Of a stretch of DNA of 56,855 nt, positions 45,445 through 52,742 are shown one piece after another. The stretch is taken from NCBI GenBank assembly GCA_902779845.1, contig CACZCZ010000026.1:1-56855 (forward strand). The letters run 5' to 3'. The number at the start of each line of letters is the position of its first letter. Position 1 is the stretch's first letter. The translations under genes and the position numbers were made by a program. This stretch comes from an uncultured Bacteroidales bacterium (GTDB taxonomy: Bacteria > Bacteroidota > Bacteroidia > Bacteroidales > Bacteroidaceae). The notes below the pieces were generated by a model, which ran no database searches, was not told where the DNA came from, and worked only from the letters and a program-made list of their open reading frames with translations.

Positions 45445-45903
45445 TCAAGAATTCTTTTGAGCTACTATGGTTTGAAATAATGCCATCGCATCCCGCATGA
45501 TATCATCATGGTCGAAAGCCAAAGGAGGAAGCGCATCGATGGGAAACCATTGAGCCTTTGCAGCATCATCCTGGCCAGTGACTGCAACGGGACAATCCAC
45601 AAACACCAGATAGGCTACTGTTATGGTGCGTCCTCTTGGGTCACGATCCACTTTAGAGTAAGCACCTATTTGCTGAAGATCGGAGACCACCAACCCTGTC
45701 TCCTCCTCCAGTTCACGAACCGCACACTGTTCCGTTGTTTCGTCCATATTCATGAACCCGCCTGGGAATGCCCAGCAGCCCTTGAAGGGTTCTGCGCCCC
45801 GTTCAATCAGCAACACCTTTGGCTGTGTGCCTTTGGTGATGACCACACAGTCAGCGGTCACTGCCGGTCTTGGATATTTATAGCTATATGTCATTCTATA
45901 CAT
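45445..45903 (-). CDS. NUDIX hydrolase
   Basis: 152 residues, or 149 from the Met at 45894. The Nudix box GGFMNMDETTEQCAVRELEEETGL is complete, with the metal-binding REXXEE. It is preceded by KYPRPAVTADCVVI, typical of the ADP-ribose/8-oxo-dGTP-like group. It removes nucleoside diphosphate derivatives in the cytoplasm; the exact substrate is unknown. It is the first gene of a leftward operon with the 48-aa ORF and the MBL-fold gene. Confidence 0.92.
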   Translation of the reverse strand: MYRMTYSYKYPRPAVTADCVVITKGTQPKVLLIERGAEPFKGCWAFPGGFMNMDETTEQCAVRELEEETGLVVSDLQQIGAYSKVDRDPRGRTITVAYLVFVDCPVAVTGQDDAAKAQWFPIDALPPLAFDHDDIMRDAMALFQTIVAQKNS

Positions 45904-46402
45904 TATATATATTATAGCCCAACAATCTCATTCCACAATCAGAATTACCATTTGGCCTTTAAAGTCCATATTTTGACCTTTTATGAGGACAAAATTAAAT
46001 AAAATGTTCTTTATATGAGGAACGAGCGAGAGAAAAAAAGTTAAATAGGAGGAAAATTGTTGTTTTTGCTCTTAAAAACGACACAGATGGGCATTAGAGT
46101 ATAATTGCGCTGCAAAGGTATTCAATTATTTCTAAATATCAAAGATTTAGCTCTATTTTTGTCAAAAATCTCACTTGTTTTATGTGGGAATTTGTCAAAA
46201 ATCTCATTTATTTATCCCGTCTTCTCCCTATCAAGCTCACCAGTCTATTAAATGTGTATGATGATAAAATGCCCATGTTCGGTGTAACCATGATAATACA
46301 GGCTTTTTTGTGCCTCTTTCCGAAAAAAGCAGCTATTTTTGCAGTGAGCAAAAAAATAATATCGTATTTTTGCCGCTGAAAGTCAATTATGCATTATGAA
46401 TT
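45904..46402. other. AT-rich intergenic region with divergent promoter boxes
   Basis: About 500 bases without a convincing gene. A minus-strand TACCTTTG at 46113-46120 could serve the NUDIX operon with a 200-base leader. Plus-strand TATTTTTG boxes at 46334-46341 and 46365-46372 precede the esterase. A direct repeat TTTGTCAAAAATCTCA occurs twice near 46157-46205. A 65-codon frame at 46182-46379 has no recognisable features and is not called. Confidence 0.5.
46365..46372 (+). promoter_or_regulatory. -7 box of the CE15-like esterase gene
   Basis: TATTTTTG 31 bases before the ATG at 46403. A second identical box lies at 46334-46341. Confidence 0.5.
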
Positions 46403-47548
46403 ATGGGTTATAGGTTATTGATATTCTTTATCCTCGCAGCAGTGACCTGTCAGGCACAGCAGACGGAGGTGCCGTTGGTATATGATGTGGAGAATACGGG
46501 CAGCGGCTTTGCTCCTGCCACGATGCCTGACTATGACCAGCTGCCCGTTATACACGATTTGCCTGATGCGTTGGAGGGTGTCAACGACTTCTCTGACTGG
46601 GCAAAGCGTCGCAGCTATATCGCTCAGATGATACAACACTATGGCATCGGCACGAAGCCTGCGGCAGAGAGCTGCCAGGTGAAGGCCCACATGGAGGGCG
46701 ATACGGCATTGGTGGTTGATGTGACAGTGGGTAGCGAGACGTTGACCTTACGCTCCACCATACGTTATCCGAAGGTGGGGAAACCACCATACGCGCTGAT
46801 GATTGGCACCAGCCACCTGTCGCTGCCAAAGCAACTGTTTGACAATCGCCCTGTCGCCATCATGACATTCCACGAAAAACAGGTGAATGACTATGGACAG
46901 TGGGGACCGCATCATGAAAGAGGAGAACATCCTTTTGACAGGTTGTATCCCGACCTCGTTGCAAATGGTGCATACAGCGAATGGGCATGGGGCCTGAGCC
47001 GTCTTATCGACGGACTGCAGCAATTAGGTCCTGAGGTGACAAAGATTGACACACGACGCATCGGTGTCTCGGGGTGTTCCTATGCTGGCAAGATGGCTCT
47101 CTATTGCGGAGCCTTTGACGAACGCATAGCGCTGACGATAGCGCAGGAGCCTGGAGGCGGTGGTGCCGCAGCATGGAGAAAGTCACATGAATCTAAGGAG
47201 AATGTGGAGGATATTGACAAGACGGACTATCATTGGTTTCTTGAGAGTCAGCGCGAACACTTCAGCGGCGACAACGTTTACCGCCTGCCGTACGACCAGC
47301 ATGAGTTGTGTGCGATGGTGTGTCCGCGTGCCCTGTTGCTGTTGGGAAATCCCGACTATCCTTGGCTCTCGGATGCAGCAATGATCCCTTCAGCAGAGGC
47401 TGCCAGCAAAGTGTGGCAACGCTTTGGCATTGCTGACCGCATGGCGTGGAGTATCGTAGGAGGGCATGGGCATTGCCAGCTGCCAGAAAGCCAATGGCCC
47501 GTAGTGCAGGAGTTTATAGATAAGTTCTTGTTGAACATTGAACATTGA
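46403..47548 (+). CDS. CE15-like glucuronoyl esterase
   Basis: 381 residues with a signal peptide (LLIFFILAAVTCQAQ). The alpha/beta-hydrolase nucleophile elbow is RRIGVSGCSYAGKMALYCGAFDERI. QEPGGGGAAAW provides the acidic region and IVGGHGHCQLPES the catalytic His. This is the layout of carbohydrate esterase family 15, which cleaves 4-O-methyl-glucuronoyl esters joining lignin to xylan. In most members the elbow is GCSRxGK; here the Arg is replaced by Tyr (GCSYAGK). The enzyme is exported, alone, and may act on plant cell-wall glucuronoxylan. Repeats ATTATGCATTATGAATTATG precede the start. Confidence 0.82.
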   Translation: MGYRLLIFFILAAVTCQAQQTEVPLVYDVENTGSGFAPATMPDYDQLPVIHDLPDALEGVNDFSDWAKRRSYIAQMIQHYGIGTKPAAESCQVKAHMEGDTALVVDVTVGSETLTLRSTIRYPKVGKPPYALMIGTSHLSLPKQLFDNRPVAIMTFHEKQVNDYGQWGPHHERGEHPFDRLYPDLVANGAYSEWAWGLSRLIDGLQQLGPEVTKIDTRRIGVSGCSYAGKMALYCGAFDERIALTIAQEPGGGGAAAWRKSHESKENVEDIDKTDYHWFLESQREHFSGDNVYRLPYDQHELCAMVCPRALLLLGNPDYPWLSDAAMIPSAEAASKVWQRFGIADRMAWSIVGGHGHCQLPESQWPVVQEFIDKFLLNIEH

Positions 47549-47579
47549 ACTGGGACAAATATTCAGAAGAATTTTTTGC

Positions 47580-47750
47580 TTTTACCATCATTTTTCACTC
47601 TTTCATTTTTCACTTTTCTCTTCTTCTTTTCTTCACTTTTCTCTTTTCTCTTCTTCTCTTTTCATTATTTCATTATTCCCCCCCCTTTCCCCTCTTTTTT
47701 CATCTTTCACTTCGAAATTTTCTCTTTTCTCTTTTTCTCTTTTAATTATT
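47580..47750. repeat. T-rich TTTTCACTT/TTTTCATT microrepeat tract
   Basis: Nearly pure pyrimidine on the + strand, made of TTTTCACT, TTTTCTCTT and TTTCATT units. This is the reverse complement of the GTGAAAA repeats at 34909-34980. Open frames through it are low complexity and not real genes. Confidence 0.65.
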
Positions 47751-47755
47751 ATCCC

Positions 47756-47763
47756 TATCTTTG
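47756..47763 (+). promoter_or_regulatory. -7 box upstream of the rsmE remnant
   Basis: TATCTTTG. About 25 bases later a GGCTT-TTCG-AAGCC hairpin (47787-47800) is formed with a stable tetraloop. Confidence 0.5.
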
Positions 47764-47857
47764 TCGCCGAAAGGGCCACGAAGAAGGCTTTTCGAAGCCG
47801 ATTCAACCTCAGCGGAGGGGCCTGATCAATCTTATTGGAAAACTAATAAACAGCACT

Positions 47858-47919
47858 ATGCATCTATTCTACGCGCCAGAAATGTGAGAGTTTTAAAACG
47901 CGTGCAAGAAATTGAATAG
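47858..47919 (+). pseudogene. Remnant of rsmE (16S rRNA m3U1498 methyltransferase)
   Basis: The ATG at 47858 gives MHLFYAPEM then TGA. MHLFYxP is the standard start of Bacteroidales RsmE. From the overlapping GTG (47884) the next frame gives VRVLKRVQEIE then TAG. This recalls the family's RVLR segment but with a large part between lost. The promoter and leader seem intact, but nothing of the remaining 200+ codons is visible. Probably a deletion remnant. Confidence 0.45.
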
Positions 47920-47941
47920 GTGACATGTGTCTGCGCGTAGT

Positions 47942-47994
47942 CTCTATAGTCCCTAAGCGTACCCTCTATAGTCCCTAAGCGTACCCTCTATAGA
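47942..47994. repeat. 22-base tandem direct repeat
   Basis: The unit CTCTATAGTCCCTAAGCGTA+CC occurs twice (47942-47963, 47964-47985) plus a partial third ending in CTCTATAGAGGG. There are no spacers, so it is not a CRISPR. Confidence 0.75.
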
Positions 47995-48020
47995 GGGTCA
48001 GGCGAGGGAGTAGTAGTGTC

Positions 48021-48260
48021 TTACAGAATGTCATTGAACATGTCATCAACGCTGCTATTTACTTTGTCCCCCATAAAAGTTTTGGGGCAAAAATCCCTCA
48101 TTCCCTCAAACTTGTTGGGTTCCAAGATATTGAGGCTGAGAGAAAGCTGAGGGAATGAGGGAAATGGGGTGAGGAAAGGGTCAGCGAGGTCATTCAACCT
48201 TAACGATAACCTTAACCTTAACGATAACCTTAACGATAACAGGTCGTGATGGTCATAAGG
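48021..48260 (-). other. Start-less open stretch with inverted repeat, unknown
   Basis: A leftward frame is open from about 48260 to TAA at 48021, without a good start. It has PSFPQLSLSLN and, at the end, VNSSVDDMFNDIL, which looks like a real C-terminus. Within it TCCCTCATTCCCTCA and TGAGGGAATGAGGGA (about 48093-48162) form a 14-bp inverted repeat. It may be the tail of a lost gene. Not called as a gene. Confidence 0.25.
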
Positions 48261-48298
48261 TCAAGTCCTTACGGCTATAAGGTCAAGTCCTTATGGCG
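48197..48298. repeat. TTAACGATAACC and GGTCAAGTCCTTA repeat blocks
   Basis: 48197-48240 has about four TTAACGATAACC-type units. 48255-48298 is a 22-base repeat (ATAAGGTCAAGTCCTTACGG type) present twice. The stretch contains no gene. Confidence 0.6.
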
Positions 48299-48357
48299 TT
48301 TCTCACTTGTGAGAAAAGCCGTAAGACCATGCTCTTCACGGACGAGAAGCATGGTCT
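48290..48357 (-). terminator. Hairpins downstream of ridA
   Basis: 48290-48325: TTTCTCAC/GTGAGAAA core extended by CTTATGGC/GCCGTAAG with one mismatch. 48324-48357: AGACCATGCT/AGCATGGTCT, a 10-bp stem with a 14-base loop. Both lie after the ridA stop on the minus strand; U-runs are weak. Confidence 0.5.
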
Positions 48358-48372
48358 GATGCTGAAAAGAAA

Positions 48373-48747
48373 CTACAGCGCTGCCACGACTTCGATTTCC
48401 ACCAACGCGGATTTGGGGAGGGTCTTGACGGCGACGGCAGAACGGGCGGGATAGGGCTCGGAGAAGAATTCGGCATAGACGGCGTTCATGTCGGCGAAGT
48501 CGTTCATGTCGGCCAGGAAGACGGTGGTCTTCACGACCTGGCTCATGCTGACACCGGCCTCACGCAGGATGGCCTGCACATTGGTCAGCGACTGACGGGT
48601 CTGCTCCTTGATGCCACCCACGGGGAATGCGCCGGTGGCTGGGTCTATGGGCAGCTGACCGGAGGTATAGACGAGATTGCCGATATGGATGGCCTGACTG
48701 TAAGGGCCGATGGCAGCGGGTGCCTGCTGGGTGCTGATGACTTTCAT
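48373..48747 (-). CDS. ridA: RidA family enamine/imine deaminase
   Basis: 124 residues from the ATG at 48747 (MKVISTQQAPAAIGPYSQAI), a normal RidA length. The family motifs are GPYSQA, VYTSGQLPIDP, TTVFLADMNDFADMNAVYAEFF and PARSAVAV with the substrate-binding Arg. RidA hydrolyses reactive enamines/imines from PLP enzymes such as threonine dehydratase to keto acids and ammonia. It lies 101 bases after hisB on the same strand, so it may be read with the histidine genes. Confidence 0.92.
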   Translation of the reverse strand: MKVISTQQAPAAIGPYSQAIHIGNLVYTSGQLPIDPATGAFPVGGIKEQTRQSLTNVQAILREAGVSMSQVVKTTVFLADMNDFADMNAVYAEFFSEPYPARSAVAVKTLPKSALVEIEVVAAL

Positions 48748-48848
48748 TGTAAATACTGTTTTATGATGGTTCATGAAATAAATGCTCCGATGCTCATCCC
48801 TTCCTTCGGCATCGATTCCTGTTTCTGTTCTCTGGTTGCCATGTATGG

Positions 48849-50153
48849 TTATAGTACGCCTTTGCTGGAGGGCAGCTGCATGTGGTGGATGTCGCGGCGG
48901 ACAGCCATGCGGAGGGCACGGGCAAGGGCTTTGAAGATGCCCTCAATCTTGTGGTGTTCGTTCTGTCCTTCAGCCTTGATATTCAAGTTCATGCGGGCTG
49001 CATCCGAGAGGCTCTTGAAGAAATGCAGGAACATCTCGGTAGGCATCTCCCCTACCCGCTCGCGGTGGAATTCGGCATCCCATACGAGCCAGGGGCGGCC
49101 GCCGAAGTCGAGGGCTACGCTGCAGAGGCAGTCGTCCATGGGCAGGGTATATTCGACAGCCGCCGAGGCACCGTCCTTGCTGAAGCCATAGCGCTCGATG
49201 CCGCGCTTGTCGCCGAGGGCTTTCAACAGCGCTTCGCCTAGGGCGAGTGCAGTGTCCTCGATGGTGTGGTGCTCATCCACATGGAGGTCGCCCTTCACGC
49301 GGATATCGAGGTCTATGCTGCCGTGTTTGGCAATCTGCTCCAGCATGTGGTCGAAGAAGCCGAGGCCTGTGGAGATACTGCTCTTACCAGTGCCGTCGAG
49401 GTTCACGCTGACGGCGATATCCGTCTCCTTCGTCGTACGGGTGACGGTTGCCTGTCGCACCCCGGCATAGACCATCTCTGCAATCTGCTGCCAAGAATGT
49501 ACAATGTACGATGCACAATGGGCGCTACTCCCCTCGCCCACGGGAGAGGGGCCGGGGGTGAGGCCTATTATCAACGCCTTACACCCTAGGTTCTTGGCCA
49601 GCTGTGCATCGCTCTCGCGGTCGCCGATGACGTAGCTGTTGGCGAGGTCATAGGAGCCATCCATGTATTTCGTGAGCATCGCGGTTCCGGGTTTGCGGGT
49701 GGGCAGGTTGTCCTCGGGGAAGCTGCGGTCGATGAGGATGTCGTCGAAGGTGACGCCTTCGCCTGCAAGAATCTCCAGCATCAGGTTGTGTGTGGGCCAG
49801 AAATCCTCCTCGGGGTACGAGGGTGTGCCGAGCCCGTCCTGGTTAGACACCATCACAAAGCGGTAGTCGGTGTGCTGGCGCAAGAAGCGCAGGGCGCTGA
49901 TGGCACCGGGCACAAAATGGAACTTCTCGAAGGAGTCTATCTGCTCGTCGGCAGGCTCCTGCAGGATGGTGCCGTCGCGGTCGATGAATAAAAGACCCAC
50001 CCCCGTGCCCCTCCCGTCAGGGAGGGGGGCAGACCCACCCCCGACCCCTCCCATTAGGGAGGGGAGAGGCTGGCGCGTAGATGCAGACCCACCCCCAGCC
50101 CCTCCCGTTAGGGAGGGGAGAGGCTGGCGCGTAGATGCATGATTATTCGACAT
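48849..50153 (-). CDS. hisB: Bifunctional histidinol-phosphatase / imidazoleglycerol-phosphate dehydratase
   Basis: 434 residues against about 355 for the family. From about residue 54 comes the HAD phosphatase ([14 protein letters not shown], nucleophile Asp), then the IGP dehydratase with [18 protein letters not shown] and [18 protein letters not shown]. It catalyses steps 7 and 9 of histidine synthesis. The extra length is repeat-encoded: residues 1-53 ([20 protein letters not shown]... up to GRGTGVG) from three palindromes, including the start codon, and a fourth ([14 protein letters not shown]) joining the two catalytic domains. Both catalytic sites are intact. It is 96 bases after hisC. 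Confidence 0.95.
   Translation of the reverse strand: MSNNHASTRQPLPSLTGGAGGGSASTRQPLPSLMGGVGGGSAPLPDGRGTGVGLLFIDRDGTILQEPADEQIDSFEKFHFVPGAISALRFLRQHTDYRFVMVSNQDGLGTPSYPEEDFWPTHNLMLEILAGEGVTFDDILIDRSFPEDNLPTRKPGTAMLTKYMDGSYDLANSYVIGDRESDAQLAKNLGCKALIIGLTPGPSPVGEGSSAHCASYIVHSWQQIAEMVYAGVRQATVTRTTKETDIAVSVNLDGTGKSSISTGLGFFDHMLEQIAKHGSIDLDIRVKGDLHVDEHHTIEDTALALGEALLKALGDKRGIERYGFSKDGASAAVEYTLPMDDCLCSVALDFGGRPWLVWDAEFHRERVGEMPTEMFLHFFKSLSDAARMNLNIKAEGQNEHHKIEGIFKALARALRMAVRRDIHHMQLPSSKGVL
49526..49565. repeat. Palindromic GC-rich element between the two hisB domains
   Basis: CTACTCCCCTCGCCCACGGG AGAGGGGCCGGGGGTGAGG, read leftward as [13 protein letters not shown], exactly at the HAD/dehydratase boundary. 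Confidence 0.75.
49992..50153. repeat. Three palindromic GC-rich elements and start-codon module at the hisB 5' end
   Basis: Three copies in a row (49992-50030, 50030-50084, 50085-50140), the last two with GCGCCAGCCTCTCC outer sequence on the coding strand. They encode [24 protein letters not shown] and [13 protein letters not shown]. The outermost ends in ATGTCGAATAAT, which provides the hisB start and is shared with hisC. Confidence 0.85.
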
Positions 50154-50193
50154 TGCGGTATTTCGTTTTTTCGATATTACGTTATTACGAAGA
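50144..50193. repeat. CGTTATTACG-type repeat at the hisC-hisB junction
   Basis: TTATTCGACATTGCGGTATT, TCGTTTTTTCGATATTACG and TTATTACGAAGAAAGAC. It is a near-copy of the spacer at 51351-51412. Confidence 0.65.
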
Positions 50194-50209
50194 AAGACAA
50201 CCCGCAGGC

Positions 50210-50250
50210 TTCTCCCCTCCCTAACGGGAGGGGTTAGGGGGTGGGTCTTC
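50210..50250. repeat. Palindromic GC-rich element at the end of hisC
   Basis: CTCCCCTCCCTAACGGGAGG GGTTAGGGGGTGGGTCT. An intergenic copy touching the hisC stop; could form a transcript hairpin in the his operon. Confidence 0.75.
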
Positions 50251-51365
50251 TATTTATACTGTCTTAACGCCCCCAGCAGTGCATTGTTTTCCTGCGGGGT
50301 GCCGATGGTGATGCGGAGGCAGTTGCCGCAGAGCTGCACACGCGAGCGGTTGCGGACCACGATGCCGCGGTCGATGAGATAACGATAGATGCTGTCGGCA
50401 TCGGTCATGCGTGCCAGGAAGAAGTTAGCATCGGTGGGATACACAGCCTTGCAGATGGGCAGCTCGGCCACAGCGGGCAGCAGGTGTTCACGTTCGCGCA
50501 ACAGCGTGGCACGCCAGTACTGGACCTGTTGGATGTCGGCCAGCATCTTCATGGCCTGCTGCTGGGTGAGTTGATTGACGTTATAGGGGTACTTGACCTT
50601 GTTGAACAGCGCTATGATCTCCTCGGAGGCGAAAGCCATGCCCAGACGGATTGCCGCCGACGCCCACAGCTTGGAGAAGGTGTTCAGCACGATGAGGTTG
50701 GGGAAGCGGTCGAGGTCGAGGCGGAAGGGGCGTGCGTCGTTGAAGTCGCTGTAGGCCTCATCGACGACCACAATGCCCTGAAACTCCGTGAGCACACGCT
50801 CGATGGCCTTGCGGTCGAGGGCATTGCCCGTGGGGTTATTGGGCGAGCAGAGCCAGATAACCTTGGTGTGGTCATCACAGGCTGCCAGCAGGCGGTCTGC
50901 ATCGAGCGAGAAGTCTTCATTGAGTTCTACGGGACGGTACTCGACATCGTTGATGTCGGCACAGACGCCATACATGCCGTAGGTGGGTGAGATGGCCACC
51001 ACGTTGTCCTGCCGCGGCTCGCAGAAGATGCGATAGACGAGGTCGATGGCCTCATCGGAGCCGTTGCCCAGGAAGATGCGGCTGGCAGGAACCTCCTTCA
51101 CCACCGACAGTTTCTCCTTCAGTTCCTCCTGCAAGGGATCGGGATAGCGGTTGAAGCCTGCATTATAGGGGTTCTCGTTGGCATCGAGGAATACATTGGC
51201 CACACGACCTTTGAACTCATCGCGCGCACAAGAGTATGGTGTGAGCTTCCAGATGTTGGGGCGAACAAAAGAACCCACCCCAGACTCACCCCTAGCAGAC
51301 CCACCCCCGACCCCTCCCGTTAGGGAGGGGAGAGGCTGGCGCGTAGATTCATTATTATTCGACAT
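50250..51365 (-). CDS. hisC: Histidinol-phosphate aminotransferase
   Basis: 371 residues. After about 33 repeat-encoded residues, [18 protein letters not shown] begins the normal HisC, with [52 protein letters not shown] and the PLP Lys in [17 protein letters not shown], then [10 protein letters not shown] and CLRITIGT. It transaminates imidazole-acetol phosphate to histidinol phosphate. The start ([20 protein letters not shown]) is almost identical to that of hisB, because both begin inside copies of the same composite repeat. It lies between hisD and hisB. Confidence 0.95.
   Translation of the reverse strand: MSNNNESTRQPLPSLTGGVGGGSARGESGVGSFVRPNIWKLTPYSCARDEFKGRVANVFLDANENPYNAGFNRYPDPLQEELKEKLSVVKEVPASRIFLGNGSDEAIDLVYRIFCEPRQDNVVAISPTYGMYGVCADINDVEYRPVELNEDFSLDADRLLAACDDHTKVIWLCSPNNPTGNALDRKAIERVLTEFQGIVVVDEAYSDFNDARPFRLDLDRFPNLIVLNTFSKLWASAAIRLGMAFASEEIIALFNKVKYPYNVNQLTQQQAMKMLADIQQVQYWRATLLREREHLLPAVAELPICKAVYPTDANFFLARMTDADSIYRYLIDRGIVVRNRSRVQLCGNCLRITIGTPQENNALLGALRQYK
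51271..51365. repeat. Palindromic GC-rich element and start-codon module at the hisC 5' end
   Basis: CCCCTCCCGTTAGGGAGGGG with the GCGCCAGCCTCTCC outer sequence, then ATGTCGAATAAT at the start codon. A degenerate second fragment (51271-51297) encodes ARGESGVGS. The same order is found at the hisB start. Confidence 0.85.
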
Positions 51366-51412
51366 TGCGTTATTACGTTATTGCGAGATTTCGTTATTAC
51401 GTTATTACGAAG
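51351..51412. repeat. CGTTATTACG-type repeat at the hisD-hisC junction
   Basis: TTATTCGACATTGCGTTATT, ACGTTATTGCGAGATTTCG, TTATTACGTTATTACGAAG and AAAGAC. Shared with the spacer at 50144-50193. Confidence 0.7.
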
Positions 51413-51429
51413 AAAGACTGCCCGCAGGC

Positions 51430-51468
51430 ACTCCCCTCCCTAACGGGAGGGGTTAGGGGGTGGGTCTG
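51430..51468. repeat. Palindromic GC-rich element across the hisD stop
   Basis: CACTCCCCTCCCTAACGGGA GGGGTTAGGGGGTGGGTCT. It spans the last hisD codons (GGRPTP) and the stop, so it also rewrote the HisD C-terminus. Confidence 0.75.
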
Positions 51469-52742
51469 CCCCCCATCCTCACCGTCATCGCATTCTTGTG
51501 GGCATCGAGTTGCTCGGCAGCCGCCATGAGCTCCACGGTGCGGCCGATGCTCTGCAGACCTTCGGGCGTAATCTTCTGGTAGGTAATCTTGCGGCAGAAA
51601 GCGTCGAGGTTGACGCCGCTATAGGCCGTGGCATAGCCGTTGGTGGGCAGTGTGTGGTTGGTGCCCGAGGCATAGTCGCCGGCGCTCTCGGGAGTGAGAT
51701 GCCCGATGAAGACACTGCCAGCATTCACCACACGCTCAGCCAGCGCATCGGCATCGGCAGTCTCGATGATGAGGTGCTCGGGGGCGTAGCGGTTGCTGAT
51801 GGCGAGGGCCTCATCCGTGGAGGACACGAGTACGATGCGGCTGTTCCCGAGCGCAGCAGCGGCGATGTCCTTGCGTGGCAACAGAGCGAGCTGACGGGTC
51901 ACCTCGGCCTCGACGGCAGCAATTAGCGCCTCGGAGGTAGTCACAAGGAGCACCTGCGAATCCACGCCGTGCTCGGCCTGCGACAGCAGGTCGGCAGCCA
52001 CGAAGGCAGGATTCGCAGTCTCGTCGGCGATGACCTCCACCTCGCTGGGACCTGCGGGCATGTCGATGGCCACGTCAGCCAGCGACACGAGCTGCTTGGC
52101 GCATTGCACATACTGGTTGCCAGGACCGAATATCTTCGACACCTTGGGCACCGACTGCGTGCCGTAGGCCATAGCGCCGATGGCCTGTACGCCACCTGCC
52201 TTGAAGACCTTGGAGACACCAGCGATGCGGGCAGCCACGAGGATGGCGGGATGTACGCTGCCGTCCTTGCTGGGCGGCGTGCAGAGCACAATCTCGCTGC
52301 AGCCGGCGATGCGGGCAGGGGTGGCCAGCATCAGCACCGTAGAGAACAGGGGAGCTGTGCCACCGGGGATATAGAGTCCCACCTTCTCGATGGGTACGCT
52401 CTTCTGCCAGCAACGCACGCCGGGGGCCGTCTCCGCCTCGATGCCAGCATAGCGCTGTGCGCTGTGGAAGCGGGCGATGTTGTCGTGGGCCAGCTGCAGG
52501 GCGGCTTTCAGCTCATCGCCGACAAGAGCCTCGGCAGCAGCAAACTCCTCGGGGGTGACGGCCAGCGCCTGCAGCTCTACCCTATCGAACTGACGTTCGT
52601 AGTCGAGCACGGCGGCATCACCTTCGCTCTTGATGCGAGCGAGGACAGCGGACACGGTGGCCGTGAGGTCCTTGGCATCCTTCGTAGGGCGCGTGACGAT
52701 TTCACGCACCTCCGCTTCACTCGGATTTCTATATATTTTCAT
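51453..52742 (-). CDS. hisD: Histidinol dehydrogenase
   Basis: 429 residues of normal length. The motifs are VGLYIPGGTAPLFSTVLMLA, KVFKAGGVQAIGAMAYGT, KIFGPGNQYVQCAKQLVS, DMPAGPSEVEVIAD, SQAEHGVDSQ and APEHLIIET, with His residues in FIGHLTPESAGDYASGTNHTLPT. It oxidises histidinol to histidine with two NAD+. It starts one base inside the hisG stop (TAATG). The last residues GGRPTP come from a palindromic element overlapping the stop. Confidence 0.96.
   Translation of the reverse strand: MKIYRNPSEAEVREIVTRPTKDAKDLTATVSAVLARIKSEGDAAVLDYERQFDRVELQALAVTPEEFAAAEALVGDELKAALQLAHDNIARFHSAQRYAGIEAETAPGVRCWQKSVPIEKVGLYIPGGTAPLFSTVLMLATPARIAGCSEIVLCTPPSKDGSVHPAILVAARIAGVSKVFKAGGVQAIGAMAYGTQSVPKVSKIFGPGNQYVQCAKQLVSLADVAIDMPAGPSEVEVIADETANPAFVAADLLSQAEHGVDSQVLLVTTSEALIAAVEAEVTRQLALLPRKDIAAAALGNSRIVLVSSTDEALAISNRYAPEHLIIETADADALAERVVNAGSVFIGHLTPESAGDYASGTNHTLPTNGYATAYSGVNLDAFCRKITYQKITPEGLQSIGRTVELMAAAEQLDAHKNAMTVRMGGRPTP

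Noticed and set aside
46182-46379. A 65-codon frame in the intergenic region before the CE15-like gene
   Set aside because: AT-rich, crosses promoter boxes, and resembles no family; treated as non-coding.
47538-47887. Overlapping Phe/Ser/Leu-rich frames
   Set aside because: Created by the T-rich microrepeat tract; not a membrane protein gene.
47942-48298. Possible CRISPR array
   Set aside because: Direct repeats are adjacent, two or three copies, with no unique spacers and no cas genes nearby.
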